This document shows, piece after piece, positions 22,996-33,695 of a DNA stretch of 64,000 nucleotides. The notes beneath the pieces are model-generated. The model made no database searches. It saw only the letters and a program-made list of their open reading frames with translations, and was not told where the DNA came from. Where the stretch lies: NCBI GenBank assembly GCA_002077045.2, contig KZ111147.1:995676-1059675 (forward strand), read 5' to 3'. The position numbers and the translations under genes were made by a program. How positions within the stretch are numbered: the stretch's first letter is position 1; each line of letters starts with the position of its first letter. The stretch comes from Rachicladosporium sp. CCFEE 5018. Lineage: Eukaryota > Ascomycota > Dothideomycetes > Cladosporiales > Cladosporiaceae.

Positions 22996-24258
22996 ATGTC
23001 TTCCCTTCGCACCAGAATCTCACCAATCACCCATGGCATTATAACATACAGGGCGATGTCTACGGCAGCACGAAGCCCCGTCAAGGTACAGCAAATCGCA
23101 TCACCAGCTCCGAAGCTCTCAGCCGACAAGAGCCACCACGTTGGCAATCCGCGAACAGCTTTCACGAATCCTTGGCCCTCAGCAGGCACGAAAGCAGGAC
23201 TAGGCGAGATCTTCTCGTTGCGATTTGGTAGCGGTCACCCGGAGAAGAAGTTCGTGCCCGTCCCGCAAGGGCCCAATGGCAGTCGATCGCAAGAGCTAGT
23301 ACGTGTAGTTAAATCAGACTGGGGCGCCAAATACCCTTCGAAACTACGCACAACATGGCTCGGTCACGCTGGCTTCATGGTGGAGACTCCAATACCCAAA
23401 GGGGCAGATCGCGGAATGCGCATACTCTTCGACCCAGTCTTCAGCGAGCGAACAAGTCCCTCACAACTTTTTGGCCCGAAACGCTACAGCCCGCCACCCT
23501 GCACGCTAGAAGAACTGCCCATACCCGACATAATTTGCATCTCCCACAATCACTACGACCACCTAGACTTCGCGACCGTAGCCTCCCTCTGGAAACGAAG
23601 CAACGGGAGCATCCACTTCATCACACCCCTCGGCACGAAACCCTGGTTCGAGACGCACCTCTCAGTCCCCGCATCCCAGATCTCAGACCCAGATTGGTGG
23701 GATAGCTATACCATCACCCTCTCCTCCCCCAGCGACAGCGTGAAAATCACGGCAACCCCAGCCCAACACACATCCGGCCGCACAATCTCAGATAAAGACA
23801 AATCGCTCTGGTGCGGCTACACGCTCCACCACACACTTTCAAAGAAGTCCCTGTACTTCGCAGGCGACACAGCCTACCAAGCTCAATCCACCTCCTCGCC
23901 ATGCCCAGCTTTCAAGCAAATAGGGCAGACGCTCGGCCCTTTCGATCTCGCTTTACTGCCCATCGGGCTCATGACGCCAGCGTCGTTCATGGGCGGCGTG
24001 CACGCGACGCCGGAGCAGAGTCTTATTGTGCATGGCGAGGTGAAAGCGAAGCTGAGTATTGGGATGCACTACGGGACTGTGCGAGGAGGGCTTTCAGGGC
24101 AGTTCGAAGCGGTGACGGATCCGCCAAGAAGGTGGAGGGCGGCTGCGATGAAGGCGAATTTGTGGGCTGGGGGAGGGGTGGAGGGAGATGGAGAGGCGAT
24201 AGAGGTGGCTGGTGGGGGAGTGGGGCTTTGTAACATAGGGGAGACTGTATCGGTGTAA
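22996..24258 (+). CDS. FMP30: NAPE-hydrolysing phospholipase D-like metallo-hydrolase (Fmp30-like), copy A
   Basis: A single exon encodes 420 aa. The family cleaves N-acyl-phosphatidylethanolamine and in yeast is a mitochondrial protein affecting cardiolipin. The metallo-beta-lactamase core is complete: WLGHAGFMVE near 121-130, HNHYDHLD with His184, His186, Asp188 and His189, His258 in PAQHTSG, Asp291 in FAGDTAY, and His358 in MHYGT. The N-terminus up to about residue 30 is basic and hydroxylated and lacks acidic residues, consistent with a mitochondrial presequence (inference). The C-terminal 30 residues are glycine-rich. It converges on the P450 gene, 42 bp away. The copy B gene is frameshifted before Asp291, so this is the intact copy in the window. 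Confidence 0.9.
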   Translation: MSSLRTRISPITHGIITYRAMSTAARSPVKVQQIASPAPKLSADKSHHVGNPRTAFTNPWPSAGTKAGLGEIFSLRFGSGHPEKKFVPVPQGPNGSRSQELVRVVKSDWGAKYPSKLRTTWLGHAGFMVETPIPKGADRGMRILFDPVFSERTSPSQLFGPKRYSPPPCTLEELPIPDIICISHNHYDHLDFATVASLWKRSNGSIHFITPLGTKPWFETHLSVPASQISDPDWWDSYTITLSSPSDSVKITATPAQHTSGRTISDKDKSLWCGYTLHHTLSKKSLYFAGDTAYQAQSTSSPCPAFKQIGQTLGPFDLALLPIGLMTPASFMGGVHATPEQSLIVHGEVKAKLSIGMHYGTVRGGLSGQFEAVTDPPRRWRAAAMKANLWAGGGVEGDGEAIEVAGGGVGLCNIGETVSV

Positions 24259-24300
24259 CCTACAATTACTCTTCAGGACCGGTCTCGTGACAGCACGCTA

Positions 24301-24839
24301 TTACGCCGCCAACTTGACCCTCATCGGCATCCCCTCCCTCGGCTTCGCAGTCCCCACCAGCACCGGATACGCCTCATCGCCCAGCAACTCCTGCGTTCCC
24401 TCGCGGTACTTCGGATCTTTGCCATACATCGTGCCGTCTCCCGCCATCTGGTCCACAGCATCAAATGCAGCTGTGAACTCGAATTGCCTGACAACCAGCG
24501 CTAGCGCAACTCGAGATTCGATCATCGCCAGGTCTTGCCCGATACAGTTCCTGATGCCACGTTCGAAAGGCCGCCAGTAGGCTTCTGGCAGGGTTGAGGA
24601 GTTTTCGGGCAAGAAGCGGTCAGGGTTGAAGGTGTTGACTGTGGGGCCCCAGACTTCCGGATCGCGGTGCATGGACCAGTGCAGCAGCCAGAGCATCATA
24701 TCTGGCACCATGATAAGCGGCTCACCAGTCTTGGGATCAGTGAGATGCGTTTGCGAGTCTGCGGATCGGATGGAAGAGGCTGCAGGATTCAGGCGGAGGA
24801 CTTCTTTGATGACTGCTGTGGTGTAGGGCAGCTTGGAGA
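24301..24839 (-). CDS. Cytochrome P450, C-terminal part, broken by the gap (copy A)
   Basis: Only the last 179 or so codons are present; the 5' part lies in or beyond the N gap. The product is a haem monooxygenase of unknown substrate. The K-helix ExxR is seen in KEVLRLNP, the meander PERF-type motif as FNPDRFLPE, and the haem-cysteine loop as FERGIRNCIGQDLA. The polar K-helix/loop and the C-terminal GMPMRVKL end are like fungal CYP52- or CYP4-related enzymes, but the family cannot be assigned from this part. The sequence stops at the same codons that continue without interruption in copy B near 63940. Confidence 0.9.
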
Positions 24840-24939
24840 NNNNNNNNNNNNNNNNNNNNNNNNNNNNNNNNNNNNNNNNNNNNNNNNNNNNNNNNNNNNN
24901 NNNNNNNNNNNNNNNNNNNNNNNNNNNNNNNNNNNNNNN
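24840..24939. other. Assembly gap of exactly 100 N
   Basis: The run is exactly 100 N, the conventional length for a scaffold join of unknown size. A P450 gene enters it from the left and an FAD oxidoreductase gene leaves on the right, each lacking its 5' portion on the gap side. Confidence 0.99.
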
Positions 24940-25397
24940 GCACCACCTGCGAAGCCCGACTATGGACAATGGGAGGTCTCAGAGAAGTTACGAGAGGACA
25001 TATCGTATGCCAACCATGTTTTCTACGGCAAGAAGACGAAGAACTGGAAGATGGAGAAGCATCGCATCTGCTGGTAAGTAGACCGATGAGCCGCAATGAG
25101 AGCTCCACTGACTTGGAATGCAGGGACGCCTTCACCACTTCGGCCGACTTCATCATCTCGCCACATGCCGCCGCATCGGGTCTCTACGTTGCAACATGTG
25201 GTAACTTCCACGGCTGGAAATTCTTTCCCGTACTTGGCAAGTACATCGTACAAATGCTGGAAGGTGCACTCGAACCTGAGCTTGCGCAGAAGTGGGCTTG
25301 GGATCGTGAGCGGCCGAAGGATGGGAAAGACAATGCCGACTATCCTCGACACCAGATGAAGGACTTCCTGGATCCGGTCCGGCAAGCACGATTGTGA
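24940..25397 (+). CDS. FAD-dependent amine/imino-acid oxidoreductase, C-terminal part
   Basis: Exons are 24940-25073 (open at the gap) and 25124-25397, leaving the last 135 residues. The family (sarcosine, pipecolate, saccharopine and fructosyl-amine oxidases, DAO fold) oxidises secondary amines with covalent or tight FAD. The visible C-terminal signature is RICWDAFTTSADFIISPH, joined across a 50-nt intron, then ATCGNFHGWKFFPVLGKYIV and ELAQKWAWDRER, all characteristic of the fungal oxidases. The N-terminal dinucleotide-binding motif GxGxxG is missing because of the gap. Substrate class cannot be set from this end. Confidence 0.85.
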
Positions 25398-26309
25398 TCA
25401 CCCTCCCGGTCTGTTCATCTCCTAGGTGTGTCCGCGATCAAGCTCGGCGATAGTCGTACCAGCTGAATGAGCTTGACGCATCATCTTACGGACAACTACG
25501 ATGCACGTCATGACACTGAGATCTGTCGGCTGTGTAGAAACGCCGATCCGCGCGATGCTCTACGGTCAGTCTATAGCAAGACGTATGTGGACAGAAGAGA
25601 TCATAGACATTTACTATATTTCTGTGGACCAACGCGGAGACTGTCTGCATGCCTCGATCACATTGTGCCGGTCAACGCTCCAACGGTTCTGCTAGGCAAC
25701 GTACAGTGTTGGTACTCAACGCCGAACTGAAGCGCCTCATAGTATCTTGACCACGCAAACACCTCCGCTTCTCCAAAGGTCTGAGATGTTGGCACTGCTC
25801 CTTCAAGCTTGTCCGCGGCAGTGGATCACTGCATCACTGTGTCCGTGAGAGTCCAGCATTTAGATCCCAGCTCTGGATGGTTCACTCTATCTTCCGCAAA
25901 CACAGAGTGATAGGCTCACTATTGCAGGTGCACTTATAGTAGCATAGCAGCGCCGTTCCGAAATTTGGAGAGATGTGGTGATGTGAGGCGTTAAGGTCGC
26001 TCTGTAAGTCGGATCGTCACGCTTGCTGTTCGAAAGCCGTGCTATGTGTGGTGTCCTGCGCCTTGGTGGTATGCCATCCAGAGAAACTGCGCGCAGAGGC
26101 AACGTAGGCATCGCGATGGATCACCTTAAGAAGAGGATCGTATAAGGATCAACAATGTTCGACCGAGTGCGCAATTGCGTGAGACGCTTTCGATCATGTC
26201 GCCTAGCAGGGAGGCATAAGCGTTGATCGAGGGCATCCCGAGGGACGAAGTGCGCAAGTTTGAAGTGTGTGCACATGCACGCTGCTGCGAGATATTGCGA
26301 CGAGTAGCG

Positions 26310-26730
26310 TAACATTGGCTCTTCTCCAGCACTCAGCACGAAGCTGGCGGACTGATGAAATATGTGGTCTGCCAAAGCAGTAGCCCTCACCGAGGGTGCA
26401 AGGGTGAGGGCGGCTCAAATGTACAGATCGTCTGCCCTGACCATTGACATCTGGCCTAGCTACCCTTTCGGACTTCGAGGTTCCGACGCCACTGCGAGAG
26501 CGCGACGTACAGGGTAAGGCCCGTACGGTCGCGCCTTTGCAGCAGCACCAGCCCCAACGTGGTTCCGGCAACTCAACCTGTGAGCCCCTCTTGCCACTCG
26601 CACTCGCCGAAACACTTCCATGGCTACGTTATTATTGATCACCACTTCCATCAGACGGGTTCTGTCAACGGCTAATATGGGCAAATGATGGACGAAAGGT
26701 GAGCGAAGGAAGAAGAAAGAGAAGTGAGGG
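26310..26730. repeat. Dispersed repeat, element 2
   Basis: It shares its left end (TCTTCTCCAGCACTCAG, GCGGACTGATGAAA) and right end (CTACGTTATTATTGATC and a GTCAACGGCTAAT segment) with 17775-18330, in the same order and orientation. The right ends of both elements are followed by GA-rich DNA. The interior differs. No coding capacity was seen. Confidence 0.45.
26383..26411. repeat. Perfect 9-bp inverted repeat (hairpin)
   Basis: GCCCTCACC at 26383-26391 pairs with GGTGAGGGC at 26403-26411 around an 11-nt loop. It lies inside the dispersed repeat element. No function can be assigned. Confidence 0.5.
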
Positions 26731-27179
26731 GCACGCTGGATTTTAAGGACAGCAATTTGGTCTGTGCCAGGGCTCCATATGCCTTACTTACTTCGGTCGA
26801 CCATGACGCCTGACACTCAGCATTTCGGACGAGTTTCTTGGGCTGCTGACCACCTCGCCGACACCGTGTTGAGAGGCAACAGCTTGTCGGAGATCCTCGC
26901 TGTCATACTCAGAACGATATCTCGGCGTGCCGGTGCCAGGATCAAATACTCACCACGGCGAGCATGGAAGCCGCAGAAGGATAGCATCACGCTCCAGTAA
27001 TAGACTGATAGCAATTGTCAAGGTTCATCGCATAGTAGCACCATGACTTGATCCTCTCGGGGGCGCATCAGCTACACCATCCGTTGTTACGATTTCACGC
27101 AGTTTAGCACAACAATGTCAGATCACTTAATGAGATACGATGGATTTTAATACGTGGGTAGATGTCTATGCGCCACTCT

Positions 27180-28838
27180 TCACTGCGTCTTCTTGCCACT
27201 CTTTTCCACCCTTGCACCAGCATCCCCGCCAAACAGCTTCCACATCACCCAGCTAAACCCTGCAATGACCACCGCACTAGTTGCCATCGACACCCAACCG
27301 CTGCTTGCTGAATCAAGAATCGGTACCTTCAGGTCTAGCAAGCCAGTCTCATCGGCCGATGGGACGTTATAGAACAGCGTCTTCGGTCCAAACAGCCCAT
27401 CGAAGCCCAGATTGACCCGATCAAAAGGATTCGTAGCGAACTTGAGTCCCTCTTCGGCAGGGCAGGCCCAGAATAATATTGGGCTTGGTATCTGCAGGTT
27501 CTCCTGCGAAGACGCTGAGACGTTGGTGCTCGGCTTCACATAGCGGAGATGTGTCGGGATCGTGATGGTCCATGGGTCTGAAGTAGCCGACTCTGTCGTG
27601 TTGGGATGTGCGACTTCGAACAGCGCTGCTGAACCCCACGACTTCAGAACCCACGCGGGTGCTTCGAGATCATCCTCGCCACTAAGCGAATGCAATGCTT
27701 TGAGGTTCTGAGACTTGAGCGAGAGAGAGTCGGAGAATTGGTAACGATCGATGAAGAGCGAGACTGGGAATGTGAGGTACGCATGCAGGGCGCAGGAGTC
27801 TGCTGGGGGCGTCACACTACGTGCAGGTGCGAATGTCAGGTCGAGCTTGGGATGTAGACCGGTCGGTTGCTGGAAGGCAGCGCGGTATTTCTGCTTGGCA
27901 AGCTTCTGAGGTAGTGCGTGGTGTCTCGATGGAAATGCGAACAGTGTGGCACCTAAGATAGTCAGTAGAGATCAGAAGATTGAGGAAATGCTATGCGTAC
28001 TAGGCTCATGCGTCTCTTCATCTCCGAGCGTAGTCAAGTAGCCTCCAAGCGACAACTCCTCCGGCTCGTCCGTGGGCTGGTGTGCAGGCTGTAAAACTCC
28101 GACCTCAATGCTGTCCCGTTCATTGAGCTGTACGATCGCCCTCGCGGTATTGGGATGCGTCAGCGGCTCTAACCAATCGCTGTCGGCTTTCCAAGCTACA
28201 GTCGTGGCGACAGCGTGGCTGATCGCATCAAAGTCCAGGTCCAAACTTGCAGCCCGAGTGACTGCATCGGCCTCGATACCACAGGCAAGCTTGATCTTCA
28301 AGTCTGCCCGGCAGATGTTGCTGTCGAACCATTGCGAGAAGTTATGTAAGGTCGGGAGCACGTGAAAGTACTGGTAGCTTGCTGCGGCCGAGAAGCGCTC
28401 TGATGTGATCTGGGGACGGCTGAACGAGTCGACGACGGTGTGGCATTGCAGCTCTGCGCCGAAAAGCGTCTGTAGCAATTCGCAGATGGGTACATCGGTC
28501 CCTGCACTGCGTGGCGTGAAGAACACATGCAGTCCCGAGGGTAGTCTTGACACTAGCGGTGAAGGTAGCTCATCATTTCGCGGAGAAGACCAGCGGATGT
28601 GTAGCTCATGTACGTTGTCCAGTACCTCCGTGATCTGTCTCCTCTATTAGTTGTTGTCGATATGCTCTCGGTCGGGAACCCTCACGCTTGTTGGCAAGTC
28701 ACTCAATCCCACCGTAACGCGCTTCTGCAAAGCTGCCTGTTCGGCATTCGAGAATACTAGGCTATCAGGGTTGACATGGAGGCTATTGACATCGATATCT
28801 GTGCCTTCGCCTTGGAGATACGTGATACGTTGCTTCAT
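27180..28838 (-). CDS. PBN1: GPI mannosyltransferase I stabilising subunit Pbn1 (PIG-X-like)
   Basis: Exons are 28686-28838, 28001-28634 and 27180-27952, giving 519 aa. Pbn1/PIG-X stabilises Gpi14/PIG-M, the enzyme adding the first mannose to GPI anchors in the ER. The N-terminus MKQRITYLQGEG, the ELHIRW segment followed by GLHVFFTPR, and the PIG-X core with FAFPSRHHALP, QPTGLHPKLDLTF and CALHAYLTFPVSLFIDRYQF are all present. A single C-terminal membrane segment (about 480-505, ATSAVVIAGFSWVMW) is followed by a lysine-rich tail, the expected topology. Introns of 51 and 48 nt have donors GTGAGG and GTACGC and acceptors CAG and TAG. It is the only such gene in the window. Confidence 0.88.
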
Positions 28839-29915
28839 GTTGTGTGCATAGTGGGAAGGTGGTTTGTGGAGTCGAAAAGGCTGGACCTCACGTTGACGCT
28901 CGGTGGTTGTCTCACATGCTTCTTGGGGTGAGACATACTGCACCCGAGCTTACTCGGAACTCGATGGGGAGACCACGGAATGCAAACGTATGAATGACTG
29001 ACAACAGAGACCCACTATGTGATGTCGCTCACTGGTTATGGCGGATGTCTTGAAGAACTCTAAGCTACTACTACGAGGCGTATGAACGATGAACAGCGCC
29101 AGTGAGAGGCCGGGGGTACATATACGGTTTCATCAAACATCGAGTACCGCTACCTTTTCTCAATCCTGAGTGATGTCCGGTTGAGCAAGCATATGCATGC
29201 TAGAAGCAGAGCACTATACTTGTGTCGGTCGATCGTGAACTCTACATGTACTTATATGCGCACTGCCACCCCAGCATGACGTCCAATCGATGTCTACAGC
29301 AGGCCCACAACAAACCTACATCGCATCTCCCGCCTCCGTTGGATCCAGCGGCCAGTTGTACCTTGCGGTGACCGAAGTCTCCAACCTAAGTCCCTATCCC
29401 GGGATTTTGACGTTGCCCACTGCGCGGTCCGGCTGCTCAACGCCTCGGCGGATGGTGGGCGCGTACGAGATCTTGAGAAGATTCTGACTTGACTTACTGG
29501 GACGGCCCATGTGAGTTCTTTGCCATTTGTTCATTCATGAGCGCGTACCCCTCTTCCTTGACAATTTTCTAGACTCCCTGGCTGGCAAGGGGTTGATAGC
29601 ATCAGCTTCCGCGTACTTGCCAAGCGAATGAGGACAGAGAAGAGGAAGAAAGAAGATGATATGGTCAAGAAACCCGCTATAATACCTAGTATCTCAAAGG
29701 AGATCGTCCTCCGGCAGCCCGCTCTCCCGAAGTGCTCTCACTACTTATGCGTACTCGCCAACCACTATGGCAGCGTAGGCATCAGCAGCGTAGTAAGGAC
29801 GTAGATATGTGATGAAAGAGAGGTATGGCTTGTACGCATCATTGAATAGACTCCTTACGCCCGCCGATCTATAATTCCAGACATGAACCACCGATTCCGC
29901 GCGTAGGTATCATCT
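28839..29915. other. Intergenic, PBN1 promoter and 3' side of V-ATPase f gene
   Basis: About 1.1 kb with no supported gene. A 65-codon ATG-initiated frame at 29290-29487 has no family resemblance and is not counted. Confidence 0.5.
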
Positions 29916-30318
29916 TCATCGCAATGCAATCTCTCCTCCTGATGTTTGCCGCCTGTGTAGGAACGCCTGACTGCCGCAGAAAAGTAGGAAAGCCTGTCGG
30001 TTCAGTCAGTAATGCACTTCATGTTCCAGCTGAGGTAGCCAAATCATCTGTAGGGTCGGACATACCCCGTATACTGCCACTGCTCCGAACACTGCCGTCG
30101 CCACCTTCCCGCCATCCGTTGGGTCATCTATTGAGCCCATCATCGAGTGATGTCCATTGGCAAACATGCTGCCGATCACAGAGAGGATCACAATCGCGAA
30201 GAGCGAGATGACGATGCTATAGGTCCAACTCGTCAGCTGTTGCGTCCCTCTGTATCCAGTCTTCGACAAGAATAGCTCACCATGTCCACGCGTTGAAAGC
30301 TGAGACGAGAGGCTTCAT
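29916..30318 (-). CDS. V-ATPase Vo subunit f (YPR170W-B / RNASEK-like)
   Basis: Exons are 30281-30318, 30066-30228 and 29916-29993, giving 92 aa. The yeast homologue YPR170W-B (85 aa) is a small two-helix membrane subunit of the V-ATPase proton channel. Helix 1 includes LFAIVILSVIGSMF. The loop GHHSMMGSIDDPTDG matches the NHESFVGSINDPEDG-type family signature. Helix 2 spans GKVATAVFGAVAVYGAFLLFCG across the second intron, and the basic tail is FLHRRQ. The second intron (72 nt, donor GTATGT) is firm. The first (52 nt, donor GTGAGC) restores MKPLVSAFNAW at the N-terminus, which aligns with yeast MRPVVSTGKAW; its acceptor is less certain. It is divergent from AP-2 mu. Confidence 0.82.
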
Positions 30319-30679
30319 GTTGCTTTTGTCGTTGCCTCGCGGGCGGTACTGTCTGTTACCAGGGGTGTGGCCAGCGGCGGAGGACGAGATTGTGCAGTCG
30401 TTCAAGCAGGAATATGAAATTGAAGACGGCGAGGTAGTTTTGGGATATCGCCAGTGATCACAATGTCGAGTATGCAGCTCTCGCCCTCGTGACCTCACGC
30501 TTGCGCCTCTTGGGTGAAGTCGATGATAGCTGACTACGGTTGGCTAGAACTTGCTTTCAGCCCTACGATATGCCCTCCATCTCACCTCAAGCTTCACGGT
30601 GAGACATATTGATAGCAGATCAGTCGTTCAGCCTCTACACTCGCAAAATCAAGTCACCTTCGGGTGCATATCTTCCAAG
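30319..30679. promoter_or_regulatory. Divergent promoter V-ATPase f / AP-2 mu
   Basis: These 361 bp separate two divergent start codons. The AP-2 frame is open upstream to 30551, but family alignment puts the start at 30680, so this DNA is taken as promoter and leader. Confidence 0.45.
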
Positions 30680-32057
30680 ATGCTCTCCGGAATCCTCCTC
30701 TTCAACCAGAAGGGTGAGCTTCTCATCCTCCGCGCCTTCAGACAGGATATGCGGCCCCGCCTCGCAGACGTCTTCCGCATCCAGGTGATCAGCAATGCTC
30801 AGATCCGCTCTCCAATCCTCACGCTGGGCAGCACGACTTTCTCTCACATCAAGTCCGAGAACATCTATATCGTCGGCGTCTCTAAGGGAAACGTCAACAG
30901 CGCCTTGGTCTTCGAATTTCTGTACAAGCTCGTCAGTCTGGGAAGGAGCTACTTCGGGAGATTTGATGAAGAAGCTGTCAAGAGCAACTTCGTCATGGTG
31001 TATGAGCTGCTGGACGAGATCTTGGACTTCGGCTACCCGCAGAACACTGAGACGGAGACGCTCAAAATGTACATCACGACTGAGGGCGTAAAGTCACAGC
31101 GGCCGACGCCGGAAGATAGCAGTAAGATCACGATGCAGGCTACTGGAGCATTGTCGTGGCGGAGAGACAACATCAAGTACCGCAAGAACGAGGCGTTCGT
31201 GGATGTCATTGAAGACGTGAATCTGCTCGTGTCTGCAACAGGCACAGTACTGCGAGCAGATGTCAACGGAGCTATTGAGATGCGAGCATATCTTTCCGGC
31301 ACCCCAGAGTGCAAGTTTGGTCTGAACGATCGCCTCACACTTGGCGAGACAGGTGCAGACACCACTCTAGGCGCTGCACCCGTGGGTAACATGCATGGCA
31401 ACAAGGCTTCGAAAGCAGCTGCTGGCTCTGTCACGCTCGAGGATGTCTCCTTGCACCAATGCGTCAAATTGTCCTCGTTCACCAGCGACCGTACAATCTC
31501 ATTCATACCACCCGATGGCAGCTTCCAGCTCATGACTTACCGAGCTACTGAGAACGTCAACCTACCCTTCAAGGTCCAAGCAATCGTCAACGAGGTCGGC
31601 AAGACAAAGGTGGAGTACAGTATTGCCATCAAAGCAAACTATGGCTCCAAGCTGTTCGCTACCAACGTCGTCGTCAAGATCCCTACGCCGCTGAACACGG
31701 CTGACATCAGTTCACGGACCTATCAGGGTAAGGCAAAATACGAGCCCTCCGAGAACGCTATTGTGTGGAAGATCGCACGCTTCACCGGGCAGAGCGAGTT
31801 TGTGCTGAGTGCGGAGGCGAGCTTGAGTGCCATGACGAATCAGAAAGCTTGGAGTCGACCGCCGCTCAGCATGCAATTCTCGTTGTTGATGTTCACGAGT
31901 AGTGGACTACTTGTGCGGTACTTGAAAGTTTTCGAGAAGAGCAACTACAGTAGTGTCAAGTGGGTGAGGTATATGACGCGGGCAGGGAGCTACGAGATAA
32001 GGTGAGTTGAGTGATGATGTGACAGTGAAGTCATGCTGACTCGGAGTTAGATTCTGA
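30680..32057 (+). CDS. APM4: AP-2 clathrin adaptor complex subunit mu
   Basis: Exons are 30680-32001 and 32051-32057, giving 442 aa (mammalian mu2 has 435). Mu2 binds tyrosine-based sorting signals and PIP2 during clathrin endocytosis. The start was set at MLSGILLFNQKGE because every AP-2 mu begins so; 43 codons upstream are open but not conserved. The longin-like domain (1-140) contains RPRLADVFRIQVIS, RSPILTLGSTTFSHIK and FGRFDEEAVK, then YELLDEILDFGYPQNTET. The mu-homology domain (about 170-440) begins WRRDNIKYRKNEAFVDVIE. The C-terminus SYEIR is completed as RF-stop by a 49-nt intron and a 7-nt last exon; without splicing it stops right after the arginine, so either end is functional. Confidence 0.95.
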
Positions 32058-32214
32058 AGAGTGAAGCTTTTGGAAGTGAAGTATCCATCTTCTAGGTACT
32101 GACTCGGCACGCGACTGCTTGAAGCTCTGGCGTTACCTCACTCTCCGCTTCTGTTCCAACCAACACACCTATACTACACAATCACGTTGGATTCCTGCTC
32201 CAATCTAGCCTAGC

Positions 32215-33640
32215 ATGGAAGACACCACGTCAGACATGGATGTCACACTGTCTCCAACATTGGCTGCCAAAGAAGCCGAGCTCGAGGATGTTGAAACGCA
32301 GTTGGCGCACATGAGCTACGGAAGTCGCGTACCTGCCGCGTGGATTTCGAAAGCTGTCGATGAGCTGCACAGCCAACCGAAGGTAAGATCGCGATCACGG
32401 AGAAACATGATCAGGGCTGTAACGCTGACCATAATCACAGGGTCATCTGGATGTCGGCACCGTGCTCGTCATTCTCGACAGTAACGACTTCAGCAAAGCC
32501 TGTCGAGTCCATTCGTACAACCTCTTCGCGCATACGCGGCTCAGGAAAGCTTGCGAGAAGTTCGCTGCAAGGCCACCGCACCAGGGCATCGACTATTTAC
32601 TCGTACTCGAAGGCAAGGATGACATGCCTGTGCTCGTTCCGAGACCTCTTTCCTACGACGTTCGTAGTGCCAATGCTGCGGAGGTCAGCTACTCTGAGCC
32701 CGCTCAAGAAGACGACGACGCGCAATCCGACAACGAGACAGGCGAGAGCTGGTCACGCTATTACGACATCTTCCTCCGCATCATCTCGGTTAGAGATAGT
32801 AAGAGCATCGGCATCTCTCGCGACAACCTCGACACCGCGCTACGCCAGATTACAGCCTTAATCGATATTGCGAAGGCACACCATTGCGCGATCCCGACGA
32901 TCGCCGAGAAGCTTATGGTGACATTCCACGGCTATGGTGGCAGGCTCTACACAGCGGTCGGCCAGGATCCCATACGCTGGTGTAAGTTGGGTATGGATTT
33001 ACAAGATGAGCCACTGTACAAAGAGGCCTTCATTCACCTGGTCGGCGCATATGACAGCATCTACAGCAAGACCACCGAGCTGCCCTTGCAGCACGACATC
33101 CTCCCACTCAGCGTTCAGGGCATGATCGCAGCCGAAGCCCGAGAGCTGAAGGACAAGCGTATGAACATAGATCTGCTGCTGCAGAGTATGTCCGTCCTCC
33201 GCACGGCAAAAGGTAAGACTGCCTTCGTCAGCCACTACGACGACGATCCAGCCGCTTACGACTTAGTCAACCTCTTTCGCGACTACATGACCGACCACAT
33301 TCGCCATCTCCGCTGGGACGCACCACTCGTACCCACTTACCTCTGCAGCCATACCGAGGGCTGCAAAACCGTCGCCGGCTTCTATCGGCTCTTGTCGCGT
33401 GGCAAGCACGCGTACATGCGTTACGAGGATGTGATGAAGCATTGGAATATGGGGCTGGAGGGTGATGACGCGGAGACTGTGAAGAGCACACTCAAGAAGC
33501 TCAAGGAGACCGCCAAGAAGTACGTGCAGCCGCTCGTGGTGAGTCACTTGCAGGCTAGTGGCAGTGAGGATCTGCATTACCTCACTTGTGTGAAGGTTGA
33601 GGCGGAGGACTACCCGTGGCTTGCGGAGGGAGATGCATGA
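32215..33640 (+). CDS. Uncharacterised fungal protein, weak BTB-like N-terminus
   Basis: Exons are 32215-32382 and 32441-33640 with a 58-nt intron (GTAAGA donor, CTGACC branch, CACAG), giving 455 aa. I do not recognise the family with confidence. Residues about 57-120 (GTVLVILDSNDFSKACRVHS and RLRKACEKF) faintly resemble the start of a BTB/POZ fold; this is a guess. A charged, acidic linker (about 130-150) precedes a mostly helical C-terminal two-thirds, including LKKLKETAKKYVQPLV near the end. No signal peptide or membrane segment is visible. It converges on the next gene with 55 bp between stops. Confidence 0.75.
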
Positions 33641-33695
33641 GAGTTCGACACTTTTGCAGACTACGAGAGGTTTCGTCGGTAGCTACATCATGTGT

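Larger units (their letters stand above)
1..24839. repeat. Large duplicated block, copy A
   Basis: This segment matches 38086-64000 in gene order, orientation and sequence. The offset is constant at 38085 from position 1 to about 7.6 kb, then drifts through small indels (38080 at RPL2, 38054 at the WHIM1 gene, 38053 at cyclin H) and jumps to about 39.1 kb after the non-homologous stretch 16182-19218. No mismatch was found from 1 to 5837; beyond that coding DNA differs by a few percent and intergenic DNA by more. Its right end is the 100-N gap. Confidence 0.95.
25398..27179. other. Intergenic, gene-poor, between FAD oxidoreductase and PBN1
   Basis: These 1.8 kb lie between the 3' ends of two convergent genes. 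I see no coding gene. The only structure noted is the second repeat element (26310-26730) and a short hairpin inside it. Confidence 0.55.

Noticed and set aside
29290..29487. A 65-codon ATG frame between PBN1 and the V-ATPase f gene
   Set aside because: No family resemblance, no splice context and no second copy for comparison.
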